Of a DNA stretch of 47,934 bases, positions 8,426 to 19,798 are shown in pieces. The notes under the pieces were generated by a model that worked only from the letters and a program-made list of their open reading frames with translations, had not been told where the DNA came from and did no database searches. Location: assembly GCA_934668515.1 (NCBI GenBank), contig CAKUNS010000012.1, positions 1-47,934 on the forward strand, in the 5' to 3' direction. The position numbers and the translations under genes were made by a program. Position 1 is the first letter of the stretch; every line of letters begins with the position of its first letter. The DNA comes from an uncultured Eggerthellaceae bacterium (GTDB lineage Bacteria > Actinomycetota > Coriobacteriia > Coriobacteriales > Eggerthellaceae).

Positions 8426-9256
8426 TTATGCCTCCTTCTTGGCGGCGCCAAGATCGATGAGAGCTTGTTCGAGTTCTTCAGCGTTAGGCGCCTTGCCGTG
8501 CCAGCCAGCCTGATCTTCCATGAAGGAAACGCCCTTGCCCTTGATAGTGCGGGCGATGAAAGCATGCGGCTTGCCGTCGCGCTGGGACTTCACCTTGGCA
8601 AAGGCGTCGCGAAGAGCAGCGATATCGTGACCGTCGATCTCGTGAGCTTCCCAGCCGAATGCAGTGAACTTGGAAGCAAGATCGCCCGGATCGCAGACAT
8701 CGGAGGTCTTGCCGTCGATCTGAAGACCGTTGCGGTCGATGATGGCGACAAGGTTGTCCAGGTTGCGATGGGCAGCGAACATCGCGGCTTCCCAAACCTG
8801 ACCCTCTTGGCACTCACCATCGCCGAGCAAGGTGAAGACGGTGTTGTCGTTGCCGGCAAGTTTCATACCGCAGGCCATACCGCAGGCAATGGAAAGGCCC
8901 TGACCAAGAGAACCGGTGGAAACCTCGATGCCGGGCAGGAGGTTCATATCGGGATGACCTTGAAGGCGCGTTCCAAGCTTGCGAAGCGTGGCCAGTTCCT
9001 CCTTGGGGAAGTAGCCCGACTCGGCAAGTGCAGCGTACAACGCAGGAGCCGCATGACCCTTGGCAAGGATGAAGCGATCGCGATCCTCGTTCTTGGGGTT
9101 AGAAGGGTCGTGCTTCATCGTGTCGAAGTAAAGCACCGACAGGATGTCCGCGCATGAAAGAGAGCCGCCTGGATGGCCGCTTCCCGCTTCGGCGATCATG
9201 CGCACGATGTCGATGCGCATGTCGTTAGCGATGCTCGCCAACTGTTCTTCGTTCAT
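8426..9256 (-). CDS. Transketolase, N-terminal half
   Basis: A 276-residue thiamine-diphosphate-binding half of a split transketolase. Visible motifs are GSGHPGGSLS near the N-terminus, KGHAAPALYAAL, and the pyrophosphate/Mg-binding GDGECQEGQVWEA followed by NLVAIIDRNGLQIDG. The ATG has GAGAGG about 9 bases upstream, and a sigma-70-type promoter lies at 9328-9356. It is therefore the first gene of the long minus-strand cluster. Confidence 0.95.
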   Translation of the reverse strand: MNEEQLASIANDMRIDIVRMIAEAGSGHPGGSLSCADILSVLYFDTMKHDPSNPKNEDRDRFILAKGHAAPALYAALAESGYFPKEELATLRKLGTRLQGHPDMNLLPGIEVSTGSLGQGLSIACGMACGMKLAGNDNTVFTLLGDGECQEGQVWEAAMFAAHRNLDNLVAIIDRNGLQIDGKTSDVCDPGDLASKFTAFGWEAHEIDGHDIAALRDAFAKVKSQRDGKPHAFIARTIKGKGVSFMEDQAGWHGKAPNAEELEQALIDLGAAKKEA

Positions 9257-9327
9257 GGATTTCGACCTCTCCCGTTACGATTAATCAGCCGCTTTGCTTG
9301 ATTGCGGCCGTGAACATTACTTTCGTT

Positions 9328-9356
9328 ATTGTACATCGAGAGAGAGAGCGTGCCAG
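9328..9356 (-). promoter_or_regulatory. Promoter upstream of the split transketolase
   Basis: On the minus strand, CTGGCA (9351-9356) and TACAAT (9328-9333) are separated by 17 bases. The spacer is mostly an alternating CT run. It stands about 70 bases before the transketolase N-half start. Confidence 0.55.
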
Positions 9357-9430
9357 ATGGTGGAGGGGTGTTCATATTATTTCTGATTCGGGCAAACCTG
9401 GAATCAACAGCAGGAAGAAAGCCCGCTGAC

Positions 9431-9467
9431 AACAAAAACCGGGCGTCTGGTTATCAAACGCCCGGTT
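9431..9467 (-). terminator. Intrinsic terminator after prfB
   Basis: A perfect 10-bp stem (9437-9446 with 9458-9467) with an 11-base loop is followed on the minus strand by TTTTTGTTGT. It ends the secA-prfB unit just before the transketolase promoter. Confidence 0.85.
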
Positions 9468-9501
9468 ATATGCACGAGATTTACCTTGGAGCCGCAGAAC
9501 C

Positions 9502-10596
9502 CTATTGGGAGACCCTCCACTTATGATATCCGATCACGAACTCATCGAGATCGCCGCCAAGAACCGCATCGACGTTGCTGGTTTCAACGCCACTTCGAAG
9601 ATCCTTCACCAGCTGATAGGGATACAGGACGTAATTCCTGATCTGGCTGCCGAAAGAGTTCTCCATGCGCTCGCCGCGCAAAGCATCGATTTCTTCGGCG
9701 CGCTTACGTTCTTCGAGCTCGTATAGCTTAGCCTTCAGAACACGAAAGGCAGCTTCTTTGTTCTGAAGCTGGCTTTTCTGGTCTTGACAGGTGACGACGA
9801 TGCCGGTGGGAACGTGAGTGAGTCGCACGGCGGAATCGGTGGTGTTGACGCACTGACCGCCGGGCCCGCTCGAACGGTACACATCGACGCGGACATCCGA
9901 CGGGTTCAGATCGACCTCGATATCATCAGGGAGAACAGGAAGGACCTCGACGCTGGCAAACGTGGTGTGACGGCGCTTCTTGTCGTCAGTCGGGGAAATA
10001 CGAACCAAGCGGTGGACGCCGATCTCGCTGCGAAGCATTCCATAGGCGTTGCGGCCTTCGATCTGGAATGTCGCCTTGTCAAGACCAATGCCCTCACCAG
10101 GAACGATATCGAGGGAGTGGACTTTCCAACCCTTCTTGCCAGCGTAGCGCACGTACATGTTGTAAAGCATCTGAGTCCAGTCTTGGGCCTCAAGACCGCC
10201 CTGCCCCGGGTTCACGCTGATGATGGCATCGCCTGCGTCGAAGCGACCCGAGAACCACGACGAGATCTCAAGCTGGTCGAGAAGTTGATCGAGTTTGGAA
10301 AGAGCCTCATCGGCCTCGGCAGCGAAGGCCTCGTCTTCGCCTGCAAGCTCGAGTGCAGCAGTCGCATCGGCGAAGAGGGAACGAGCCTGCTCGTACTCGC
10401 TGATGCAAGCGCGCAAATTACCCGCTTGACGCGAAACGCCTTGCGCGTGGACGGCGTCATCCCAAAAAGACGGGTTCGCGATCTCGGCATCGAGGTTGCC
10501 AAGTTCGGCAGTTTTGTCCTCGATATGCAAGAAGGCATAAGCGTCGTCAAGACGGCCTTTTATCTCGTCGATGTCGAATGATTTGCTGTCGGCCAT
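9502..10596 (-). CDS. prfB: Peptide chain release factor 2
   Basis: A 364-residue class I release factor expected to read UGA and UAA. The catalytic GGQ is at 246-248 in RSSGPGGQCVNTTDSAVR, and the C-terminus (LYPYQLVKDLRSGVET) is typical. The reading frame is complete from the ATG, so the programmed +1 frameshift found in many prfB genes is absent. The codon-recognition tripeptide, normally Ser-Pro-Phe in RF2, reads Ser-Pro-Thr here (about residues 201-203, in VRISPTDDKKRRHTTF). It begins 25 bases after secA. Confidence 0.96.
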   Translation of the reverse strand: MADSKSFDIDEIKGRLDDAYAFLHIEDKTAELGNLDAEIANPSFWDDAVHAQGVSRQAGNLRACISEYEQARSLFADATAALELAGEDEAFAAEADEALSKLDQLLDQLEISSWFSGRFDAGDAIISVNPGQGGLEAQDWTQMLYNMYVRYAGKKGWKVHSLDIVPGEGIGLDKATFQIEGRNAYGMLRSEIGVHRLVRISPTDDKKRRHTTFASVEVLPVLPDDIEVDLNPSDVRVDVYRSSGPGGQCVNTTDSAVRLTHVPTGIVVTCQDQKSQLQNKEAAFRVLKAKLYELEERKRAEEIDALRGERMENSFGSQIRNYVLYPYQLVKDLRSGVETSNVDAVLGGDLDEFVIGYHKWRVSQ

Positions 10597-10621
10597 TATT
10601 GCTCCGTATCGTTAACGCACG

Positions 10622-13504
<2,883 letters not shown>

Positions 13505-13537
13505 GGGCATCCTGCCGTTCCGATTTCCGATTTGAGG

Positions 13538-13567
13538 ATAATAGTACAGCCAATCATCTTACCCCAA
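13538..13567 (-). promoter_or_regulatory. Candidate secA promoter
   Basis: On the minus strand, TTGGGG (13562-13567) and TATTAT (13538-13543) are 18 bases apart, about 34 bases upstream of the secA start. The -35 match is weak. Confidence 0.4.
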
Positions 13568-13618
13568 GCGGTTCGCCATACCTAAACCGCCTCGCGCGTA
13601 TCCACAGCGAATGCGCTT

Positions 13619-16315
13619 CTAAGCCCGTTCGACGTCCTGCCCTCCAAGAGGGTCGATCAAAGCCTCGTATATGCTTTTAACCTGCGGCGACGGATCGAGC
13701 CCCAGTTGCTCGGACAACATTCGCTTGCACTTGAAGAACGTCATGATGGCGGCCGTTCTTTGCCCGAGCGCTGATTGCGCCATCATGAGCACGGCATAAG
13801 AGTCCTCACGAAGCGGGTCAAGCCTCAATGCCGATCGCGCAAGCCACAAAGACTGCCTTGCCTCACCCGTGTTCATAAGACGGCCCGCACCGCCGACAAG
13901 AGCATCGACCAATTGCGAGCGGCACTCCTCCCGCGCGGAACGGATTATAGGGTTTTGCTCCTCAGCGGGAAGAAGCTCCGCCGTGAATTCCTCGTCTATT
14001 TGGCGATAAAGATCATCGGCATCCTCCAAAGGGAGCGCACCGAACTGGAGCTTCCTGCACACAGCATCGAAGCGCTTGATATCGCTTCGAACCAAATGGG
14101 TGTCGATCGCGCACCCGCCGCGACGACGGATGAGATAAGGACAGGTTCCGTCGGGAAGCTCAAGCGCATTGCGCAGGCTGCTCCAAATCGTGTAGAAGTT
14201 ACGCCTAGCCGCCTCTATATCGCTATCGGGCCAAAGACTTTGAACGATTAGATCCCTTGAAACGTCCCTGCCGCGCGCGAGAACCAAAATGGCAAGCAGC
14301 GTTTTGACCTTGTTCCTTTTAATGCGCGCGACGTCGATACGTTCAGCCCCTAAATAAACCTCCATGCCGCCGAAAAGCCGGACATCAAGCAGAGGCGCGC
14401 TTTGAGGCTGCTCGGCAGGGCCGATTGCGTCCAAATATGAATCGGGGCGCGTGGCAAACCGGTCGACACGGCGGCTTTCCTCGTCACGCCGCCTTTGTTG
14501 GTACGCGCTGCGCTGCTTGTATACGTCCATCTCGACTTCATGAAGGCGCAGAAGAACACCTGCCGCAAGAGGTTCCCGGGAAAGATGCAGCCCACGCGAG
14601 CGAACGTGCTCGAGAGCCAAAGCGGCCAGAACATCTGCGAATGTTTGATTAGACGTCTCTTTGGACATGCGCATACACACGTAGAGTTCAATTGCCTCGA
14701 GCGCATCGTAGCCCAAAAGGTCGCGGCCTGAACCGTTTCGCTCGTCAATCGCCTGTCGGAGTATCCATGCGGCACCCTCGGACAAAGCACGCGGGTCTGC
14801 CTTCCTGGCCTGCATTTCCGACCAGACCGCCGCTGCCGAAACCGAACCCTTTCTTAAAGAGATGAACACGATGCCCAAAGGGGCCCAGAACCTGTCAGCT
14901 TCGGCGAACGGTTCCGACCTCGCTGCCCATCTGCTAAAAGCCGCGTCAAAATCAACAATGGGCGCCGGCGGCTTTCGTGGGTCGTCAGCATCACCGCTTG
15001 GACGAACACGCCGGCCTTCCAAGAACCCCTTCTCGATAAGAAGTTCGATTATCGACTCCTCGGCCTGCGCCGCCTGGGCCTGATCGGCATTTTTGGCTAC
15101 GACCATCAAAGCCTGCATGCGCATAAAGGGCGAGGCGGCAAGGTTGAAGGCAAGCCGGTTCGCCGTTGAGGCTGCTTTGAGGCCGTCAGAAAGAACGGAA
15201 TAACGGCGAGCCTTGGCCAACGCGACCTCAGCAGCCCGAGGAGGCGCATCGCCAAGGGAATCGAACACGTCGAGCGACGGAAGGATGCATGTCGAGTCGA
15301 GCAGTGCCTCGTCATGATCGAGGACCCAATGGCCTCGTGGATGCTGCGAGCAGAACCGTCGGGCTGCATCACATGCACGAGAAGGGTTTCCGTTTTTGAA
15401 CAACGTTTCCGCCCAGCAAAGTCCCAAGGAGTCGCGATCGGCGAAAACCGAGCACGATGCAGCAGCTTCGATCTTCGAGCGATATGCAGCAGCAAGGTCG
15501 ACGACGGGAAACTCGACTGTCGAAAACCCGCCCGATACCCGATCGATTCCAAAATGCGGGTAATCCTGCTCGAGAAGAGTTAGCGACTCGTCGCTAACCG
15601 AAACGAACGCAGACAGATCGTCTAGCGAGCCCTGCTTGAGAACGAACATTCCAAGCATGGTAAGAACGATTCCTAGCGGGAGATCCTCAATGGCGAGACC
15701 TCTCAGAAACCTGACCTGGGCGTCGTCACCTGACGGCCACCCGATGGCAGCAATCCGATTAGGGGAAAGGTCGCCTTTGGCCCTTGGGCCGAAAGGAGCC
15801 CCGGAAACATCGGTTGCATTGGCAAGTTCGGAGTCGGACAGAAGCAAGTCGCGAGCGCCCAGACGCAAACGGTCTCGTTGCAAAGAGGAATAAACGTCCG
15901 CGGATGGAGCGCAACAAACCAAAACCTCGCAATCGATGTCGATGAGCGAGTCGATTACCAACGAGAACTGGCTCGCTCGCTCGAAGTCGAGAGCGGGAAC
16001 CGCATCAAACACGACGAGTTTTGGCTGGTTATCGCAAGAGAGGATATCCCTAACCAGGGAATTGGCATCGAGATCGCGAACGAAACAAGGGCTTTCGCAG
16101 GGAATCCAGAACACGTGCTCGAACTCGAAGATGGTTTGCGCGTACTCCAATGCAGCGCACGTCTTGCCGAACCCATCTGGGGCGATTAAGAAGCGGGCGA
16201 CCGACCGCTCTCGCAGAAGCCGCGAAACCACCGCCGGACGGCGCTGGAGTCGAGCCGCTGAGAAGCGAGCGGGTCGGTAACCGCGACAAGCGGCCTTTGA
16301 AACGAACGAGGCCAT
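13619..16315 (-). CDS. NTPase/BTAD-type transcriptional regulator
   Basis: An 898-residue protein. The N-terminal part holds a P-loop-like APDGFGKT (45-52; the usual first Gly is Ala) followed by a Walker-B-like KLVVFDAV, as in STAND NTPase regulators. A long helical central region follows. About residues 655-730 form an OmpR-like winged helix (LDVRLFGGMEVYLGAERI ... NKVKTLLAILVLARGRDVSR), and the rest is a BTAD domain of helical repeats ending in LSEQLGLDPSPQ. This order (sensor NTPase first, DNA-binding plus BTAD last) is common among large actinobacterial regulators. It stands alone between secA and rsfS, so its target is not evident. A GGGGG run 7 bases before the ATG supports the start. 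Confidence 0.85.
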   Translation of the reverse strand: MASFVSKAACRGYRPARFSAARLQRRPAVVSRLLRERSVARFLIAPDGFGKTCAALEYAQTIFEFEHVFWIPCESPCFVRDLDANSLVRDILSCDNQPKLVVFDAVPALDFERASQFSLVIDSLIDIDCEVLVCCAPSADVYSSLQRDRLRLGARDLLLSDSELANATDVSGAPFGPRAKGDLSPNRIAAIGWPSGDDAQVRFLRGLAIEDLPLGIVLTMLGMFVLKQGSLDDLSAFVSVSDESLTLLEQDYPHFGIDRVSGGFSTVEFPVVDLAAAYRSKIEAAASCSVFADRDSLGLCWAETLFKNGNPSRACDAARRFCSQHPRGHWVLDHDEALLDSTCILPSLDVFDSLGDAPPRAAEVALAKARRYSVLSDGLKAASTANRLAFNLAASPFMRMQALMVVAKNADQAQAAQAEESIIELLIEKGFLEGRRVRPSGDADDPRKPPAPIVDFDAAFSRWAARSEPFAEADRFWAPLGIVFISLRKGSVSAAAVWSEMQARKADPRALSEGAAWILRQAIDERNGSGRDLLGYDALEAIELYVCMRMSKETSNQTFADVLAALALEHVRSRGLHLSREPLAAGVLLRLHEVEMDVYKQRSAYQQRRRDEESRRVDRFATRPDSYLDAIGPAEQPQSAPLLDVRLFGGMEVYLGAERIDVARIKRNKVKTLLAILVLARGRDVSRDLIVQSLWPDSDIEAARRNFYTIWSSLRNALELPDGTCPYLIRRRGGCAIDTHLVRSDIKRFDAVCRKLQFGALPLEDADDLYRQIDEEFTAELLPAEEQNPIIRSAREECRSQLVDALVGGAGRLMNTGEARQSLWLARSALRLDPLREDSYAVLMMAQSALGQRTAAIMTFFKCKRMLSEQLGLDPSPQVKSIYEALIDPLGGQDVERA

Positions 16316-16583
16316 AAGATTGCCCCCTTCAAAAAGGAACTCTTATGGCCTCGTGTTATCAAACGATGATAACCGCTCTATCAATTCATGACAAGATGTT
16401 GGGTGTGATTTGGGAATTCGCGTTGGAAAACTGATTGGCGCACGTTTGATAAACGATGCATCATGCCGCTACCTGCGCGACCAAACCGCGCAAAGTCGTG
16501 AACATGCAGAGGCGCGCGAGCTGCATTAAACAGCCACTCACGCCACCAAAACCGCGCAAGCCAGGGATCACCCAACAAGTGCG

Positions 16584-17087
16584 CTATTCCTCGGCCTCAA
16601 CCCTGTTCTCGTCAAGCTCGACTTCGGCATCTGCGGCGTCCTTCTTCGCCTTAGCCTTTTCGAGGAACTTGGCAATGCGCTCGGAATACTCGATGTCCGT
16701 AAGACCAGCCTCGGCAGCAAGGTCAACGACCGGTGCGTCGTTCCACAGCGACTCCAAACGATAGAAATCGCGAGTCTCGGGCTGGAAAACGTGAATGATG
16801 AACGCGCCGTAATCAAGAAGCTCCCAAGATCCATCACGGGTATCCTCGCGGTGCAACGGCTTTTCGCCGGCCTGCTTCCTGAGCTCTTCCTCGATTGCAT
16901 CGACGATCGCGTTAACCTGACGGTTATTAGCCGCAGTCACGATGATGAAGTAATCAGTCACGCCGACAAGATCGCGAACATCCTGAACGAGAATGTCCGT
17001 TGCTTTCTTCTCGTCGGCAGCGCGGGCGGCGATAAGCGCGCACTCGCGTGAAGACTTGCGCTCGATGGCTTCATTCGACTCGGTCAT
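16584..17087 (-). CDS. rsfS: Ribosomal silencing factor RsfS
   Basis: A 167-residue protein of the RsfS/Iojap family, which binds ribosomal protein L14 on the large subunit and blocks subunit joining under nutrient limitation. The core text KATDILVQDVRDLVGVTDYFIIVTAAN, then DGSWELLDYGAFIIHVF, is diagnostic. A charged C-terminal extension of about 40 residues (FLEKAKAKKDAADAEVELDE) follows the core. The ATG overlaps the stop of nadD by four bases (ATGA), so the two are translationally coupled. Confidence 0.95.
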   Translation of the reverse strand: MTESNEAIERKSSRECALIAARAADEKKATDILVQDVRDLVGVTDYFIIVTAANNRQVNAIVDAIEEELRKQAGEKPLHREDTRDGSWELLDYGAFIIHVFQPETRDFYRLESLWNDAPVVDLAAEAGLTDIEYSERIAKFLEKAKAKKDAADAEVELDENRVEAEE

Positions 17088-18415
17088 TTCCCTTTACCTC
17101 CATGTTTCTCGGCTTTGCGCTGTTCGAACGAGGCAAAGCTGTTCCAAATACCTATAGTTTGCGGGTGAACGGCGCAGCGCCGATCAAGCAGGTTCTCGAG
17201 CGTATGGGCGAACGTCCTGATGAAAAGTTCGCGCAACGGCACTGCCCCCACTGCTTCCCGCAGCTGTTTCACACCAGGGTAATCCCTGTTCGGCTCGATA
17301 GCGTCGGCCACGTAGACTACCATATCGAGATCGGTCATGTCGACGGCGCCCGCCGTATGACGCGCGATCGCCTGCAGAACTTCACCTGGTATCTGCGGAT
17401 AGGCGCATGCCAACGCCGCAGCGGCGACCGGGCCGTGTAAAAGCTGGGGCATCTCATCGAAAAGCTGAGGGTCGGCTTGCACGCAAAACGAGCGAGCACG
17501 CTGCCTGATTCCCTCATCATCGTAGCCCTTGTCCCAATCATGCAAAAGGCCCGCAAGGTGCGCACGGTCGGGATCGACCCCGTATGCATGCGCAAGCTCC
17601 GCCGACGTCCGAGCAACACCCATGATATGACGGAAGCGCTTAGGCTTCACGCGAGCCTCAAGCTGTGCGGTTCGCGCCGCAATGAACTCTTGAGAGAATG
17701 GATCGGCATCGCTCGCCGCAAGGCCAAGCTCGCCATCATCGAAAACGCGGCTGCGAGGTTCTGACGAGTCGCCGCGATACAGCCCCCGCTCGTTCACCAT
17801 GGCGTAAGCCTCGGGAGGCAGAAGATAGCGGATCGACCTACCCGCAGCGGCCATATCGCGTATCACGCGCGACGCGACGTCGATCGAGGGCGCCTCCACG
17901 AACTCGAAGATAAAAGGAGCAGCAACGAGGTCGCGCTGGCGCTCCTCTTCGCCGAAACGCGAACCGGGACGCTCGGCAACGGCGATCGTCGCGAAACGAG
18001 CGATCTGATCAGCATCCTTCCACTTCCAAAGCTCGGCCGCGGAATCGGCGCCGAGAATGAAATGCAGCGACACGTTCGTCGGATAATGCTCGCGCAAATC
18101 GCGCAAGGTGTCGACCGTGTAAGTGTCTCCCCCACGGTCGATTTCGATCGAAGAGACATCGAAGCTTGCATTGGAGCAAACGCTACGGCGAACCATCTCA
18201 AGGCGGATATCCGCAGGCGTGACGAAAATGTCCTTCTTGAACACCGGTGTACCCGTGGGTATGAACAGCACGGCGTCAAGGGAAAGCTCGTGCAAAGCTG
18301 CCTCGGCCAGCGCAAGATGCCCAACGTGGATAGGATCGAACGTGCCGCCAAGAATGCCCAAACGGGCAGGCTTGCCATCGGCGCCCAAGTCGTCGAAACG
18401 CTGAGAGACCACCAT
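17084..18415 (-). CDS. nadD: NadD nicotinate-nucleotide adenylyltransferase fused to YqeK HD hydrolase
   Basis: A 443-residue two-domain enzyme. Residues about 17-200 are NadD, with the nucleotidyltransferase motif GGTFDPIHVGHLALAEAA and the SSTDIR-like ISSIEIDRGGDTYTVDTL segment; it makes NaAD in NAD synthesis. After a linker, the C-terminal part (about 255-430) is a YqeK-type HD domain with RFRHIMGVARTSAELA and the metal ligands in LAGLLHDWDKGY; YqeK proteins hydrolyse diadenosine tetraphosphate. In many bacteria these are separate adjacent genes. Its stop overlaps rsfS and its start directly abuts the proA stop (TAAATG). Confidence 0.94.
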   Translation of the reverse strand: MVVSQRFDDLGADGKPARLGILGGTFDPIHVGHLALAEAALHELSLDAVLFIPTGTPVFKKDIFVTPADIRLEMVRRSVCSNASFDVSSIEIDRGGDTYTVDTLRDLREHYPTNVSLHFILGADSAAELWKWKDADQIARFATIAVAERPGSRFGEEERQRDLVAAPFIFEFVEAPSIDVASRVIRDMAAAGRSIRYLLPPEAYAMVNERGLYRGDSSEPRSRVFDDGELGLAASDADPFSQEFIAARTAQLEARVKPKRFRHIMGVARTSAELAHAYGVDPDRAHLAGLLHDWDKGYDDEGIRQRARSFCVQADPQLFDEMPQLLHGPVAAAALACAYPQIPGEVLQAIARHTAGAVDMTDLDMVVYVADAIEPNRDYPGVKQLREAVGAVPLRELFIRTFAHTLENLLDRRCAVHPQTIGIWNSFASFEQRKAEKHGGKGK

Positions 18416-19762
18416 TTACGCGCGCACCTGTCCATCGCCGCGAACGACGTATTTGCACGACGTCAAACCCTCAAGGGCAAAAGGTCCGCGGACGTGAAGC
18501 TTCTGGGTTGAGATGCCGATCTCGGCGCCCAGGCCGAATTGACCGCCATCGGTGAAGGCGGTTGACGCGTTCACGTACACAGCGGCAGCGTCCACCCTTG
18601 TCGCGAACTGTATGCAAGCATCCTCGTCCGCCGCGCAGATGGATTCGGAATGGTGCGTTCCGTAGCGATTAACGTGCTCGATTGCCTCGTCGACGCTGTC
18701 GACGCAGCGGATGGCAAGTTCAGGAGCGAGGTACTCGGTCGCCCAATCTTCTTCGGTGGCTTCCACGAAATCCAACGGGGCGCCATCACGAGCCCGACCG
18801 TTGACATCGCTCTCGCGAGAAGCAATCAGGAACGCCTCGTCGTCGCAATGAAGAAGAACGCCGTGTTTGGCAAGTTCGGACATCGTCGCCGGCAAGAACT
18901 GCTTTGCGATCTTACGATCGACCAGCAACGTCTCGGCCGCATTGCAAACGCCGTAACGACGGCATTTCGCGTTGACGATGATGCTGCGAGCCTTGTCAAG
19001 GTCAGCGCTTTCATGCACGTAGACGTGGCAGTTGCCCGTGCCCGTTTCGATAACGGGAACCTGAGCGTTTTTCACGCAATGGTTGATGAGCCCAGCGCCG
19101 CCGCGGGGAATAAGGACGTCGACAACGCCACGCAAGCTCATGAGCTCGTCTGTAGCAGCATGATCGACGGCATCGACGAAGCTGATGCAGCCGGCAGGAG
19201 CGCCCGCCGACACAGCAGCCCCCTCAAGGATGGTCGCAATGGCCGCGCACGACCTGGAAGCAAGGCTTCCGCCGCGCAAAACGCACGCATTGCCCGACTT
19301 CAGGCAAATGCCCGCCGCGTCAGCAGTGACGTTCGGGCGAGCCTCGTAAACCACAGCCACCACGCCCATGGGGACGGTGACGCGCGTGAGGTCAAGCCCG
19401 TTGTACAGCTTGCGATGATCGAGGATGCGCCCAAGCGGATCGGGAAGGGACGCCAAGTCCTCAAGGGCGGTGGCCATATCGAACACGCGCTGGTTGTTCA
19501 GCATCAGTCGATCGAGAAGGCTTTCCTTGGTTCCCTTCTGACGGGCAGCGACCATATCGTCGTCATTAGCTTTAAGGATAACGTCGACCTCGTCGCGCAG
19601 AGCACGGGCCATGGCGAAAAGGGTATCGTTGCGCTGGGCGTTGGTGAGCAGCGCAACATCGGCGCTTGCCCGCTTCGCGGCAACAGCAGCGCTTCTTGCA
19701 GCCTGTCGCGCAGCCTGAGCCGCATCGTTCGTCGTGGCGTCAGTTGAAACGTCCTCACTCAT
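18416..19762 (-). CDS. proA: Gamma-glutamyl phosphate reductase
   Basis: A 448-residue NADPH-dependent reductase for the second step of proline synthesis, converting gamma-glutamyl phosphate to glutamate semialdehyde. The catalytic Cys lies in RRYGVCNAAETLLVD. Other family text includes VVYEARPNVTADAAGICLKSGNACVLRGG and the C-terminal KLHVRGPFALEGLTSCKY. It begins with an Ala-rich stretch of about 30 residues. proB lies 36 bases upstream, so the pair is an operon. Confidence 0.97.
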   Translation of the reverse strand: MSEDVSTDATTNDAAQAARQAARSAAVAAKRASADVALLTNAQRNDTLFAMARALRDEVDVILKANDDDMVAARQKGTKESLLDRLMLNNQRVFDMATALEDLASLPDPLGRILDHRKLYNGLDLTRVTVPMGVVAVVYEARPNVTADAAGICLKSGNACVLRGGSLASRSCAAIATILEGAAVSAGAPAGCISFVDAVDHAATDELMSLRGVVDVLIPRGGAGLINHCVKNAQVPVIETGTGNCHVYVHESADLDKARSIIVNAKCRRYGVCNAAETLLVDRKIAKQFLPATMSELAKHGVLLHCDDEAFLIASRESDVNGRARDGAPLDFVEATEEDWATEYLAPELAIRCVDSVDEAIEHVNRYGTHHSESICAADEDACIQFATRVDAAAVYVNASTAFTDGGQFGLGAEIGISTQKLHVRGPFALEGLTSCKYVVRGDGQVRA

Positions 19763-19798
19763 GGTAGAGCCGTCCTTTCAGTCGATGCTGCCTAGCCC

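Noticed and set aside
16381..16578. 65-codon minus-strand frame between the BTAD regulator and rsfS
   Set aside because: No ribosome-binding site, no recognisable motif and biased composition; the 268-base gap is better read as a promoter region.
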